Source of the DNA: Warburgia ugandensis
Taxonomy: Eukaryota > Streptophyta > Magnoliopsida > Canellales > Canellaceae
Direction: 5' to 3'
Assembly: GCA_035236585.1 (NCBI GenBank)
Contig: CP141126.1
Coordinates: 69,231,414 to 69,295,413 of the forward strand
Length of the DNA: 64,000 nt
Shown: positions 24,285 to 34,639 of the stretch, piece by piece
Layout of the letters: each line of letters starts with the position of its first letter
How positions within the stretch are numbered: the stretch's first letter is position 1
Notes under the pieces: model-generated
Told to the model about the DNA's origin: nothing
Database searches by the model: none
What the model saw: the letters and a program-made list of their open reading frames with translations, nothing else
Program-made: the position numbers and the translations under genes

Positions 24285-25299
24285 CTCTCATTAATATGTG
24301 AGTAGAACAACGTTTATCAAATTCAAAATTCCCACATATTTGATACAGGAGAATGATAACTTAGAAATAACAATAATGGTCTCATGAAAGGATATCAACT
24401 AGTAGGAATGTTACACTCTACAAAGTTTCCTACTCATTCATAACCATATCCAAGTCATACTCCTCATAAGATCAAGTTAAGACTACAATTAGGATGAAAC
24501 ATAGGCGTAGGATAGGTTTATCAAAAGAATGGTATAAAGATAAACAAAGGTTGTCTAGAAGATATGTTAAGGTCTTCCACTAGCTTATTCACAACTTTCT
24601 TTTCTGCTAAGAGTAAACATCTCCTTTTTTATTGGCTATCTTTTTCTTAACTTTTCTCATTTTTCTTTCTTTTTGAATTTTTCTCCTCATATGTTCTTCT
24701 CTTAAACTATATTGTTCATACTTTTCTTCAAGATATTCGTCAACCATCTCTACTTATTTCCAAAACAATTGGGTATTAGATATATTATAGAATTTCAACT
24801 AGCGTAATGGTTAATGGGTTCACAAATAAAAGGCTTATTGTAAAGGCTCAAGGGTTTAACTAGTGAAAAATAACTTAGCAAGGATAAAGACTATAGGTTT
24901 ACCAAGGATGGCCCCTACATTTCCTAGGTTTCACATGACTTAAACATAACCATAAACTTAAGAGATAATTAGTTTAGTCAATCAAATGTTTTCTCAATAA
25001 TTGAACAAGATGATGGATAATGAAACCAAATACAAAATTGACATCCACCAAAGAAAAATTTGAATATATATAACTCTCAAAAAGAAATATTAGCTGTAAA
25101 CTTACATGGGTTAATGGTCTTCACATGTCCTTCAGGATCTCTAAGTTATATTTTCTTTTTAACTTAAACTATATATACGTGGCTATTTTTTGTAATGAAT
25201 ATTTTGAGTTTAACTTTTCATGGGAAACTTTAGAAAAAGAACAAAATAGTGAACCAATTGTATACAAATCTATTAATAGGCTAAAGTTCAAAAGATAGC
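24285..25299. other. Intergenic, nothing recognised
   Basis: AT-rich, with a T-rich stretch at 24600-24720. No frame, repeat unit or element terminus that I can support. Confidence 0.45.
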
Positions 25300-27270
25300 T
25301 TGTGTGAAGTGTTTAATTTTGGGTAAAAGACCCCTAGTTTAGCATTCAATTAGATCATCTAACCATTCAAATTCCTAAAATTCGGCTTGATTTTAAATTT
25401 AGCTCAAATTGACCATCCAAATCTTAATTTTTCAAAATCAATGGTCAGATGATCATTAGAGTTTATTAGATGATTAATGTGCATTCAAATGATTCTAATT
25501 TAGTCTTTTATTTTGTAGATCAACTAAAAGAGGCATGGATGGCTATAGATCAATGTTATAAATCATCTATTAAGGATCAACGGTGCAGATCATTCTAAAG
25601 AGGATTGGATGGGCCACATCAACCATATGGAGAAGGCAACTTGCAATTTTAGAGGAGTTTCCAAAAGAAAAAGGAGGGGACACAAATTAGCAAGGAACAA
25701 GAAGAAAGAGTCATGCAAACCCATTCCACTTTCCTTCTTCCATTCCACTTTCCTCTTCCACTCTCTTTCCTCATTCTCTCTTTTCTTCCCCCTCTAGGCC
25801 ATCCCCATCTCACCCACAAGTCTCTCACTTCTTCCCATTCCCTCCACCTTCCTATTCTCCTATATTCTCCACTCTATTCTTAACCCCCTTCTTTAAACCG
25901 TAACCACCCCCTCCTTCCTTTTTCTCTCTCACTTCCCATCTTCTTTAAACCATACCCTCTTCATCTCTTATAAAAGGGCTTCCCATCTCTTTTTCCCATG
26001 TTTTTTTTCTCCCCCTACTCTCTCTTTTTGTTTTCCTAATTCTAGTTTTCTATTTCCACAACTAAGTCACATTCTCCTCTTAGTTTGTTTTTGTTCACCA
26101 TACGTTCCCTGTTTGGTTTCCATTACACTAGATCCTCAACCCAAGCTCTTCCATCACTGCACAAGCTCTTTCACATTTTCCCTCTCTCTTCCACATTCAC
26201 CATTCCAAGATCTCACCCTTCATCCAACTCCTAGACCAGCCCAATAGAAGCTAGGCATCCTTGCCCAAGCTCCTCTGTTCTAGACGATGCCCAAGCCAAA
26301 GGAGTGGTTTTTTTTTCTTCTCCATCTTCACCTTCACCATCAAACTTTCTGCTACTAGTCCTTAACGCACCACCCCAATTCCTCTAGTGCACTCTTTCCC
26401 CATCGCTCACAAGCCCAGATTGGAAGAAAACATTCACCACACAACCCAGTTCGCTCTTGCTTTCAATCTGTTTACCGCATTATGCCCACCTTCCATCACA
26501 CCACCTTCTCCATCCAACTCCATTGTCGCACAACCCACAACTCATCTCACCAGCCCGTGCATGCCCATATACTCTGGATGGCATCAGGTGACCCATCTTC
26601 CTCCTTTGCCCAAGCAAGCACTGGAGTTCTTCAACGGCCAGATCAAGTGCCCGTCCCTCCATCTCCGACATGGTTCTCTGTCTCCGGCCAGCCCAAGGAG
26701 AGAAAACGTAGATTGGGTTTTTTCCCACTCTCTTCTCCTCTCCCTTTCCCCTTTCCCCCTTCTCCTCTGGCTCCATTTCCTCCCTCCTCTAGCTTTCTTA
26801 TCCATCAAGTTCTAATCAGGATTTTTCTTCAAAACCAAATTTTTAGTTAAATTCCCGTTTTGCCCTTCTTCCTTTAATTAAAATTACATATCTGTCCTTT
26901 TTCTTTAATTACATCTGTGTCCTCTTTTCATTTACATCTATTTCCCCATTTTATTTACATCTGTGTCCCTATTCTATTCAAGTTTTATTTTATCCATTTT
27001 CTGATAGTGTTATCCAGGGACAATGCTATCCAAGGACAATGTAATTCAGGGATGTTTAATTAGTTTTATTTTATGTTTTCTGGACTTGAAATTTATGTAA
27101 ATTGCATCAATTGCATAAAGCTGAATAGTTAGTTTAATTCTGTTATTTTTTAGTTTTAGATAATTAAATTTTGTTTAAACTCCTTATTTTTAAAGCGAGT
27201 TCCTATGGGATCGACCTGTATTTGCATAGCCATACTACAATAGCCTGTGCACTTATGAAAACCATCAACA
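25300..27270 (+). mobile_element. Athila-type 5' LTR (start approximate)
   Basis: The end is well placed: a U5-like stretch (27178-27270: 'tgggatcgacctgtattt', 'ctacaatagcctgtgcactt') followed by ...atcaaca and a degenerate tRNA-Asp-type primer site. A TATA box at 25969 sits after a 250 bp pyrimidine-rich stretch. The U3 part at 25375-25600 resembles the U3 of the minus-strand LTR near 52560-52640. The 5' boundary was not found. Three overlapping frames at 26387-26850 lie in C-rich LTR sequence and are not considered genes. Confidence 0.6.
25969..25975 (+). promoter_or_regulatory. TATA box of the LTR
   Basis: TATAAAA within 'tcttataaaagggcttccc', after a long pyrimidine tract; a classical plant core-promoter layout about 1.3 kb before the LTR end. 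Confidence 0.5.
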
Positions 27271-27275
27271 AGTTT

Positions 27276-27293
27276 TTTATGCTGTTGCCAAGG
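27276..27293 (+). other. Degenerate primer-binding site, tRNA-Asp type
   Basis: TTATGCTGTTGCCAAGGA lies 5 bases after the LTR end. It agrees with the Athila primer site TGGCGCCGTTGCCGGGGA at 12 of 18 positions, and most differences are C-to-T or G-to-A, as expected of methylation decay. The minus-strand partner site is at 31011-31029. Confidence 0.65.
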
Positions 27294-28382
27294 ACTTACA
27301 ACAAAGTTTTTATAAAATATAATTAAAAATCCAAAAAAAATAGAAAATTCAAAAAAATAGGAATTACATTTTTTTAACATTTTAGACATTTTTATATGCA
27401 TATTGAATTTTTTTTAGTGTAAAACCACTTTATTTTCTGAATTTGGTACTAATTGTTATTTTTCCTTTTTAGAAAATTGTCAAGTGGAGCATCATCAATT
27501 AAATAGATTTTCCTTGCTTTCTTATATTAGGATTTTTTTTATTTTTTTTTAGTGAATCTTGTAGTGAGGTCCCCTTTAATATCAATATTTAAAGGGTTGT
27601 AATAATATAGGGCAAGTGTGGGATAAGGTGTCTACACTTGATCTTCATTAGAAACGCCACTGTAAATTTCCTCACTCATTTAATTCCTAGATTAGGGTTT
27701 GCATTTAGTGTAAATTTGCATTGTTTGGTAGTGTAACTCATATAGAAAGCATCCTTTTATAATTGTTGCATTTTTTGGGTTTTGCATTAGTTTATTGCTT
27801 TTAATTGCTTCTTAGGACACGGTTAATGTTTTAAGGTGTTATATATGCTGATTGAACTGCCATGGAGTGTGGGATTAATTAGTAAGGGTACCCTACCCCC
27901 ATAAGATCAAGGGTGGATTTCATCACCACTCCTTGGCCCACCTAGGATAATCACCTCAAGCACACTACCCCACCCTTCAAATCAAAATAAAATCAATCAG
28001 AAGAGACCTATAAGGCCATCACATGCTCATAGGACCCTCTTACTAAGACGCGACTTATTGTCACTCTAGTGACTTTTGAGAACTGTGGTTATTAGGGGTT
28101 GTCTAATAGATCCTTGCTCTTCCCTCGCCTCATGTTAACGTTTGTGAGATCTAAATGCCTCCTTACATGAGGGTTGTATTAACCACCTTGCGCAGATCCT
28201 AACTGGTAAGCAATAGTCAAATCTAAAAGAGAGGAGGAGCGCTAGAGTAGGCTAATTAAAAGCATTGTCCCCACACAAATTCAAGAAAATCAATATGCTA
28301 CTTATTAGCCTAAGGATCATATTGTACCCTTTGTTAGTGCATCTTTTTAAGAATTTAGGTTGCATCATGTAGGTTAGTTTTT
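27294..28382 (+). mobile_element. Athila-type leader with ~330 bp shared module
   Basis: Non-coding leader between the primer site and the long ORF. 27590-27640 ('atatagggcaagtgtggg', 'ctacacttgatc') corresponds to the minus strand at 30730-30790. The module at about 27900-28235 (key parts: ccttggccc, gtcactctagtgac, taaatgcctccttacatgag) also occurs at 30130-30450 (minus), 49430-49705 (minus) and 60045-60375 (plus). Confidence 0.6.
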
Positions 28383-30023
28383 ATCTTGAAAATAAAAAGA
28401 AAAAAAGAAAAAGAAAAAGAGAGCCCATCAAGAGGGGATAGATTTCATAGATTAGATGCATAGATGGATCAGTTAGATCTTATGGAAAGTCAATTGCTTA
28501 GGCTAATGGCTTCTAGGCAAGTTGCAGCACAGCCTCAATACCATAATGACTATACCTATTCTGAGTATCCTTATTCCACTCCTTCTCGGCCCCCATCAAG
28601 CTCCACATACAATGAATACTATTAGGAACTAGTGGATGCACCTAATGCATTCACATCCCTTAGTAATTTTTATTCTGAGACAAATTATCTAGACTCTAAT
28701 GGATGGGCTAGGCATCATGAACAACCATGGTCTCAGGATTACCAATATCAGGAAGAACCATTATGGTCTCACCCTAGTCAGTACTACCATGATTATTTAG
28801 AATATCAGGGTCAACCATCATGTGTTCAGCGTGCTCAGTCCTTTTTTAGTACCCCAATGCTATAGCAATACCAAACCTATGAGTCATTTACTCTATGAGA
28901 AGAACTAGTATTAGAAGAAAATATGTAGCATAGGTGTGAAATAATAGAACAAGGCATGGCTGATAGGAATACGAAATTAAAACAAATGATGGAAGATTTC
29001 ACTGAGGAAATAAAACGAGGACGGGAGGAAATTAAGGAGACACTGAAACAAATTAGGGAGAATAAAGAGCCATTTATTCTTGACACTAAGATGGAAATTT
29101 CCTATGATTCTTATGAGCCACAAAGTCTACCACCATCCTTAGAAATCTCTAACTTCGATATACTTGAGCCATGTCCTGATTCTTATAATGAAGAGACTTC
29201 CATTGATGAAGAGAATAAAACTTTAGAAAAATCGAACCCTAATCCTCTAGATGCATGTCCCACCTATTTGTATGACTCTGATGAAGACATTTCTATTGAG
29301 GAGATGCATGAGTTGTTGGATACTGTGCCTTTGATGGACACTTCTTGATGGCAAGCCAGAGTATATCCTCCTACAAAGCATGAAATTCAAATTGAGCCTT
29401 TCAATGTAGAAGATGTACTTGATTGGGACCTAGCAGCCTTATTTGAAGAAACATCAAATGGTAATATAGACATGATTGATACCATACTTGTGCTTATCAA
29501 ACAAGCAGAAGTAGAGTCAGTTGATATGCATCAACCTACTCTAGGGTACACATCAGAAGATAATTAGGGTTTAACCTTAGCCCCGCCTCTAGTAATACAA
29601 GAACAACCTATTAGAGAAAGACAGAGTCAAGTTATTACCCTAGTTTAGGACAATGATAGGGACATGGAAGAAAAAGATAAACTGAATAGAATGATCATTA
29701 TTATCCCTCAATTTGGGCACGACAAGGACTGTTTGTCACCATATGGTTCAAGGAAATACACGATAGTTCATGTAGTCATTGTGTTACCCTCACCTGAATT
29801 TTGGAGGTGGAGCAATTATATTAATTACGGTGAAATATTGAAAATGGGGGATCAACAATATGGTCCCACTACCTTCACAATTGTGGTGATCTACTGTATT
29901 ATATTCATATCACCACTTACAATTTCAAGGTGGAGAAAATATATAGATTACTATGAAATTCTGAAGTGGCGTGAGAAATCTTGCCATTTCATCTTAGGGT
30001 TAGGATTAGGACACATAAGCTGA
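28383..30023 (+). pseudogene. Decayed retroelement ORF of about 520 codons, function unknown
   Basis: One frame runs from a lysine-rich start (28383) or the ATG at 28464 to a TGA at 30021 without a frameshift. It is interrupted only by TAG at 28623, 28863, 28926, 29565 and 29646 and TGA at 28896 and 29346, with a further TAG at 28461 just before the ATG. The product is polar: a W/Q/Y-rich middle (NGWARHHEQPWSQDYQYQEE), a predicted coiled coil (MADRNTKLKQMMEDFTEEIK onward, rich in E and K), then a strongly acidic part with repeated 'DSYE', 'DSDED', 'EEMHELLD'. It lies after the leader of an Athila-type element, where gag or an additional upstream ORF would be. No zinc knuckle, protease or RT motif is seen. 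Whether it is gag, an ORF1 as in some Tat/Ogre-type elements, or something else is open. Confidence 0.6.
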
Positions 30024-30076
30024 CCCAGCTAACTTTAGGTTTAGAAAGTTAGGTTAGGTAATGTTTAGCTAAAGAC

Positions 30077-30111
30077 ATTAAACTTAACGCTTATTAGGAG
30101 GTAACCCAAGG
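30077..30111 (+). other. Conserved retroelement non-coding motif
   Basis: 'ttaaacttaacgc' followed by 'ggaggtaaccca'. A closely similar 'ttaaa...agcgc...gggaggcaaccca' motif is, from memory, common in non-coding parts of plant Athila-type elements. It marks the last sequence clearly on the plus-strand side before the switch to the minus-strand copy. Confidence 0.4.
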
Positions 30112-30129
30112 GTTTAGAGTCTACATCAC

Positions 30130-31010
30130 TCAACTTTCATCAATCCTCATGTTAGGAGGCATTTAGACCTCAGCTAACTTCAATGAAAAGTGTAGGAAAA
30201 TCACTTGAATTTTAAGACTGCCAGTATAACCTCAGTGCTCAAAAGTCACTAGAGTGACAACAGATTGTGTCCTTCTAAGAGGGTCCTATGAGTTTAATAC
30301 CCTAAGTCTCTTTCTACTTGACATTAAATTAATGTTCAAGGGTTAGGATCACAATATACAAGGATGTTGATTGATTCCTAGGTGGCCAAGGGGCTGGTGA
30401 TGAAATCTAGTCCTTATCCTATGGGGCCCTCACTAGCATTAAGTTCATTCCACCATAAAGCTGTAAACATACAATGCAAACCAAAAAATCAAACTAATGC
30501 CTACCTATATGCTACTTAACAAAGGGTCAAGCACCTTAAGAGACTGGACACTATAACCATGCAGCCTATGCTTTAGTTATAGCTGAGCTCAGGCTAACCT
30601 TTACTAATAGGTTCTTGAACTAATGCAACAATCCTAACTATACTACTATCACAAATAAAAAATTATACTAAATGCACTTTATCCAAAAAATTAAAATTTG
30701 GCTGAGGATTGCTCACAGAGAGGGGTCCGATGATGATCAAGTGTGGGCCACCATACCCCACACTTGCCCTATATTATTATGATCCATTCAAAAATTGAAT
30801 AAAAGTGAAATTAAAATTACAATGGGCCTCACTACAATTTCATTCAAATCCTAATCTAGAAAAATAATAAAAACCTAATCTATGTTGATGACGCCATGGT
30901 CCACAGGATCACAGCCCCTCCTTTGATGCAAAATCCTAAACTAATGCACCCTAAACCTAGACTAGAGGTAAATAATCTAAGATACGGCCTAGTACACGAA
31001 CCATTGCAAC
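30130..31010 (-). mobile_element. Athila-type leader, minus-strand copy
   Basis: Reading leftward from the primer site at 31029, the leader matches the plus-strand leader 27294-28235 in order: the 'atatagggcaagtgtggg' block (30780-30760), the 'ttggccacctagg' block (30400-30385), 'gtcactctagtgac' (30260-30245) and 'taaatgcctcctaacatgag' (30170-30150). It stops near 30130, just before the ORF region would begin, and meets the plus-strand copy tail to tail. Confidence 0.65.
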
Positions 31011-31029
31011 TCCCCAATAATAGCACCAA
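31011..31029 (-). other. Degenerate primer-binding site, tRNA-Asp type
   Basis: Minus-strand TTGGTGCTATTATTGGGGA five bases after the LTR end; the Athila consensus TGGCGCCGTTGCCGGGGA is recognisable, again with C-to-T changes. Confidence 0.65.
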
Positions 31030-31034
31030 ATACT

Positions 31035-33100
31035 TGTTGTGATTTTTAAGTTAAACTTACAAGTGCACTAATTAATTGTAGTAATTCATGTGAGGTGGTA
31101 GATCCTAAGAGGAATCGAACAAATGTGATACTAGTGATCCCTACTTTAAATTATCTAACTTAGCCAAATCAAGGAGATCTTTCCTAAACTAAGAACGAAA
31201 ATTAACATAAGAAGAAACCAATATCATCTAATAATCAAAAGAGATTTCATTGATCATTAACAAGTATTGAAAGAAGTTGCACTAAAAAGGATGGTGCATT
31301 CTATTCATGGAATAGGTGCACTATGCTTACAAAAATATAATTCAAAGATTATCCCTCAATGCACCTTAATACCTTAATCACTATCCAAATATCTAGAAAG
31401 TTGCATGTGAATCATTGAAGATAATTGTTAGGAAAGAAGCATAAGAATGGAAGCACCAACAAAATATCTAAATGGGGAGGAGATTAGATCCAAGATTATC
31501 TTTCCTTGGTTGTCACTTCAAGGGAAAAACCAACTTTGAATCTTGAATCACATCCAAAAAGAAGTAAGGTAATGAAATAAACATTCAACTAACAATAATG
31601 AAAGTTAAAACTAATTCAAGAGAGATGAAGATCAAAAGGAACAAACCAACCTTTTAAAGAAGAACTACAAGATCAAAGGTAGGTGTGGAATATTAAGAGA
31701 AGTAATATCTCACCCTGGAAAGGGTAGCTGCCACCCAAAGAAGAAGACTTTTTAAGGCAAAAAGCTGGAAGAATGGGGGGAAAAGAAGGATGCCCTTCTC
31801 AAATTGAAGGAGGTGTCTTCTTCTTCCAAAGAGAGATGATCCTAATCCTAGTTTATAACATTTTCTCTTATATTTTCTAGGGTGATCTAAGATAAAGGTA
31901 TGGTGGGGAAGAAAACAAGTGAATTGGATGGCTAAGATAAGTGGGTAGCTATGGTTTTTAAACATGGAAAGGTGGGATAGGTGGCTACCTCTTTGGTTGT
32001 CCTAAGGTGGGGAGACACCATTTTGTTAGGAGGAGGCATCTCCCCCCTTCAAAATTCATTTAGGCCCCTTAACATATGGAAAGTGGGTTGGTTAGGATGA
32101 GGGCAGAAAGAGATAAGAAGAAGGAAGGAAAGAAAGTGATAAGCAAAAAATAGGAAAGAGAGATGAGGTGGGGAAAATTGATTTGCTAAGTGATTTCCTA
32201 GGAAGGGGGGATTGGTTGGTTGATTTGGATGGGAATTTAGGAAGGTGGGGAAGTCTTAAAAAGATAGAACTCTTGAATGGAAAGTGAAATTCGTAGTGTA
32301 TCTTGGTGGCGAGATGGAAAGTGAGGAAAAAGTGAGCAAAACATAAAAAATGGAGGGGTCTCTTACTATTGCTCCACATGCTACCTTATCCTAGTGGATA
32401 TTTCTTCAATTATCTCCATAAATTCTAAGGATAATTCTTTGGATTTTCCTCCAATCATGGCCTTCCATGTAGCTTGGCTTATGTGGCTTTGATGGCTAAC
32501 TATGAAAGCTCCATTGGCTTGGCTTCATGGATGGCTTAGATTGCTTTCTTGGATTAAATTGGTGGCTCAAATCCTTGGCTTTGGTGATTGTATTAGCTCC
32601 TTAGTTTGTCACCTTATTCGTGGCTTAAGTATGGCTAAGTGGCTTAAGTGAAACTCATGCAAAGGTGGTGGACTTTGCATGGCTTGTGCACGAGCCCACT
32701 TCAAATACCTTTAGCTCTTCTAATTGCATCTATTGCTTATCCTAAAGATAATCTTAACCTTGATCTCATGTCAAATTGATGACTTTTAGGCTTTGACTCG
32801 ATCTTTTAATCTTGATCTTCCATTTTCATTCTGATTGATCTCAGCCGTCGGACCACCATCTTCCATCCCACAAAAATTTTAAAATCTTATTAAATAATAA
32901 AAAATATAATTAGTCACTTAGTTACCTTGGATTAACCTCTGGATCTACAAAATATAAAATTTCAAATCATTAGGACAAAAATGCATGTATTACGAATTTT
33001 GGTCATAAATCCTAATTTACCCCTATAATTTATAACACATGGATAATTAACTGGATGCTTTTTATGTAAAATTAAACACTTATAATATACACTAAAGTCT
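31035..33100 (-). mobile_element. Athila-type 5' LTR, minus strand (about 2 kb)
   Basis: The LTR end on the minus strand is ...aaaatcacaaca at 31035, preceded by the usual U5 sequence ('tcgattcctcttaggatct', 'gtgcacttg'). U3 lies to the right: purine-rich on the plus strand at 32090-32380, then 32600-33060, which matches window positions 140-620 in inverted orientation. A TATA-like TTATAAAC is near 31857. The outer boundary near 33100 is approximate. The frames at 31693-31965 and 32092-32379 are LTR sequence, not genes. Confidence 0.65.
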
Positions 33101-33148
33101 TTGCGAAGAAGTTGGTGCCTTGGAATTCAAGGAGGGTAGTGTCCTAGG

Positions 33149-33322
33149 TACTTGTTAAATGATACAACAAAGTACAAGCCATCATTTGGTTGATGATCGA
33201 AAGGCAATAGTGAAGATTGGAGTGGGTTCACATTGTACTTGTTAAGTGATACAACAAAGTACAAGCCATCATTTGGTTGATGATAGAAAGGCAATAGTGA
33301 AGATTGGAGTGGGTTCACATTG
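33149..33322. repeat. 87 bp tandem repeat, two copies
   Basis: 33149-33235 and 33236-33322 differ at about four positions. Because 87 is a multiple of three, the minus-strand frame 33127-33342 repeats a 29-residue unit, but nothing else suggests a protein. Confidence 0.93.
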
Positions 33323-33329
33323 AATTTCA

Positions 33330-34226
33330 TTGGGTGACACAATGAGGACCTCTCTTGATATAAATCCTTTCCATAGGATTTTAGTTTCTTTTTGTTTATG
33401 CTTTTTTTTATTCTTGTAATACTTACAATTAAAGTAATGAAAGATCTCCTTTCTTTTCATTAGTTAGTTACGTGTAACATGTTTTATGTTTTAATTTAAT
33501 TTAGTTATTACTAGATTTATGTTTTAGTATTAATTAAAAGTCCTGAATTGTTTAGAATAGAATTAGTAAATTTTAATTTTAGCATAAGAGTAGAGTTAAA
33601 TATGTTAGGCTAATTTTCATCTTAAGGTTAGGATGAAACCACATTGGATTAGGAATTTTCACGTTTAGGTAACTTTAGGTTTAAAATGTGCTAAAATATC
33701 ATTTTAGGAATAGCGAGTTAACTCGTATAATTAGTGTTCTATTCATGGGGTATATAATGCATCCCCTATAGTTTAGGTACTAGTTATGTTAGGTTAATTA
33801 ATTAGGTATATAGAATCTCAGATAATTTGTGCCCTAAGAAGACAAGTTATACTTTGAATAATATACTAAATTAGGAAAATCTTAGAATTGAGAAAATCTA
33901 GAAATAAGGGCTTTTCAATAATATTATCTTTTGTGTTTCCAATTCATTGAGATGTAATAACATGTGTAGTGTAAAAATATAAATTTGCTTAATATTGAAT
34001 GTATGAGAATTTAATGTGGTGGATTCTAAAACAATATGCTTATATCTTAATTAATTTTATTCTTTTTAGCATTTTTATAATTATTTGATTTGTTAGGTTG
34101 AATTAATTTAAAATGAGTTTTAATTGAAATTCCATAAATTTTAAAAATTGGACTCCTTGTGGGATATATTGGTACTTGCACATACTATGATACAATAGAC
34201 CTATGCACTGTGGTTATATTTAAAAC
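33330..34226 (+). mobile_element. Athila-type LTR end fragment
   Basis: 34145-34226 follows the U5 of the LTR ending at 27270: 'gactccttgtgggat', 'tacttgcacatactatgatacaatagacctatgcact', then ...aacacatcaac. A very weak primer-site resemblance follows at 34236 (TGG...GTTGCC). The upstream limit is arbitrary; the sequence between is AT-rich without frames. Confidence 0.45.
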
Positions 34227-34639
34227 ACATCAACCATCATGGATAAGTTGCCACTAGTTTGATCTGTTGCCCACCAAAAGGGACTAGTGTAGAGCATTCA
34301 GATCCACAGTTGAGCGTAGCTTGGGAGATGAGTCCCTTCTACATTAATAGTAGCCTATGTGATCGTTAAAAATGTGAGAGATATGTTGCTCATCCTTGAG
34401 GGTTTAGACCATTGCTTATCAGGCTATGATGCCACACAAATTTGAGATTTTTTGGTTATTTTAATTGTGTGATTATCTTCAAAGTTATAGACTTCACTTG
34501 TAAGATTATTTGTTGTAATATTTTATATCACTATTATTATTTCATTAATTTACTTGCTAAGAAAATGCTGAGGTTTTTAAACCTAGTTTAGGGATTTTGA
34601 ATTGAGTATTTGTACTCACTCCTACAACATTTGCAAGCA
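34227..34639. other. Intergenic, nothing recognised
   Basis: AT-rich link between the LTR end and the LINE. Could include the untranslated 5' part of the LINE. Confidence 0.4.

Noticed and set aside
26387..26850. Overlapping frames of 142, 122 and 98 codons
   Set aside because: Open in three frames on both strands in C-rich LTR sequence after a TATA box; no domain, and composition alone explains the lack of stops.
33149..33322. CRISPR-like repeat
   Set aside because: Only two directly adjacent copies without spacers, in a plant genome.
34236..34253. Possible primer-binding site after the LTR end near 34226
   Set aside because: Only TGG and GTTGCC match the tRNA-Asp type; too weak to claim.
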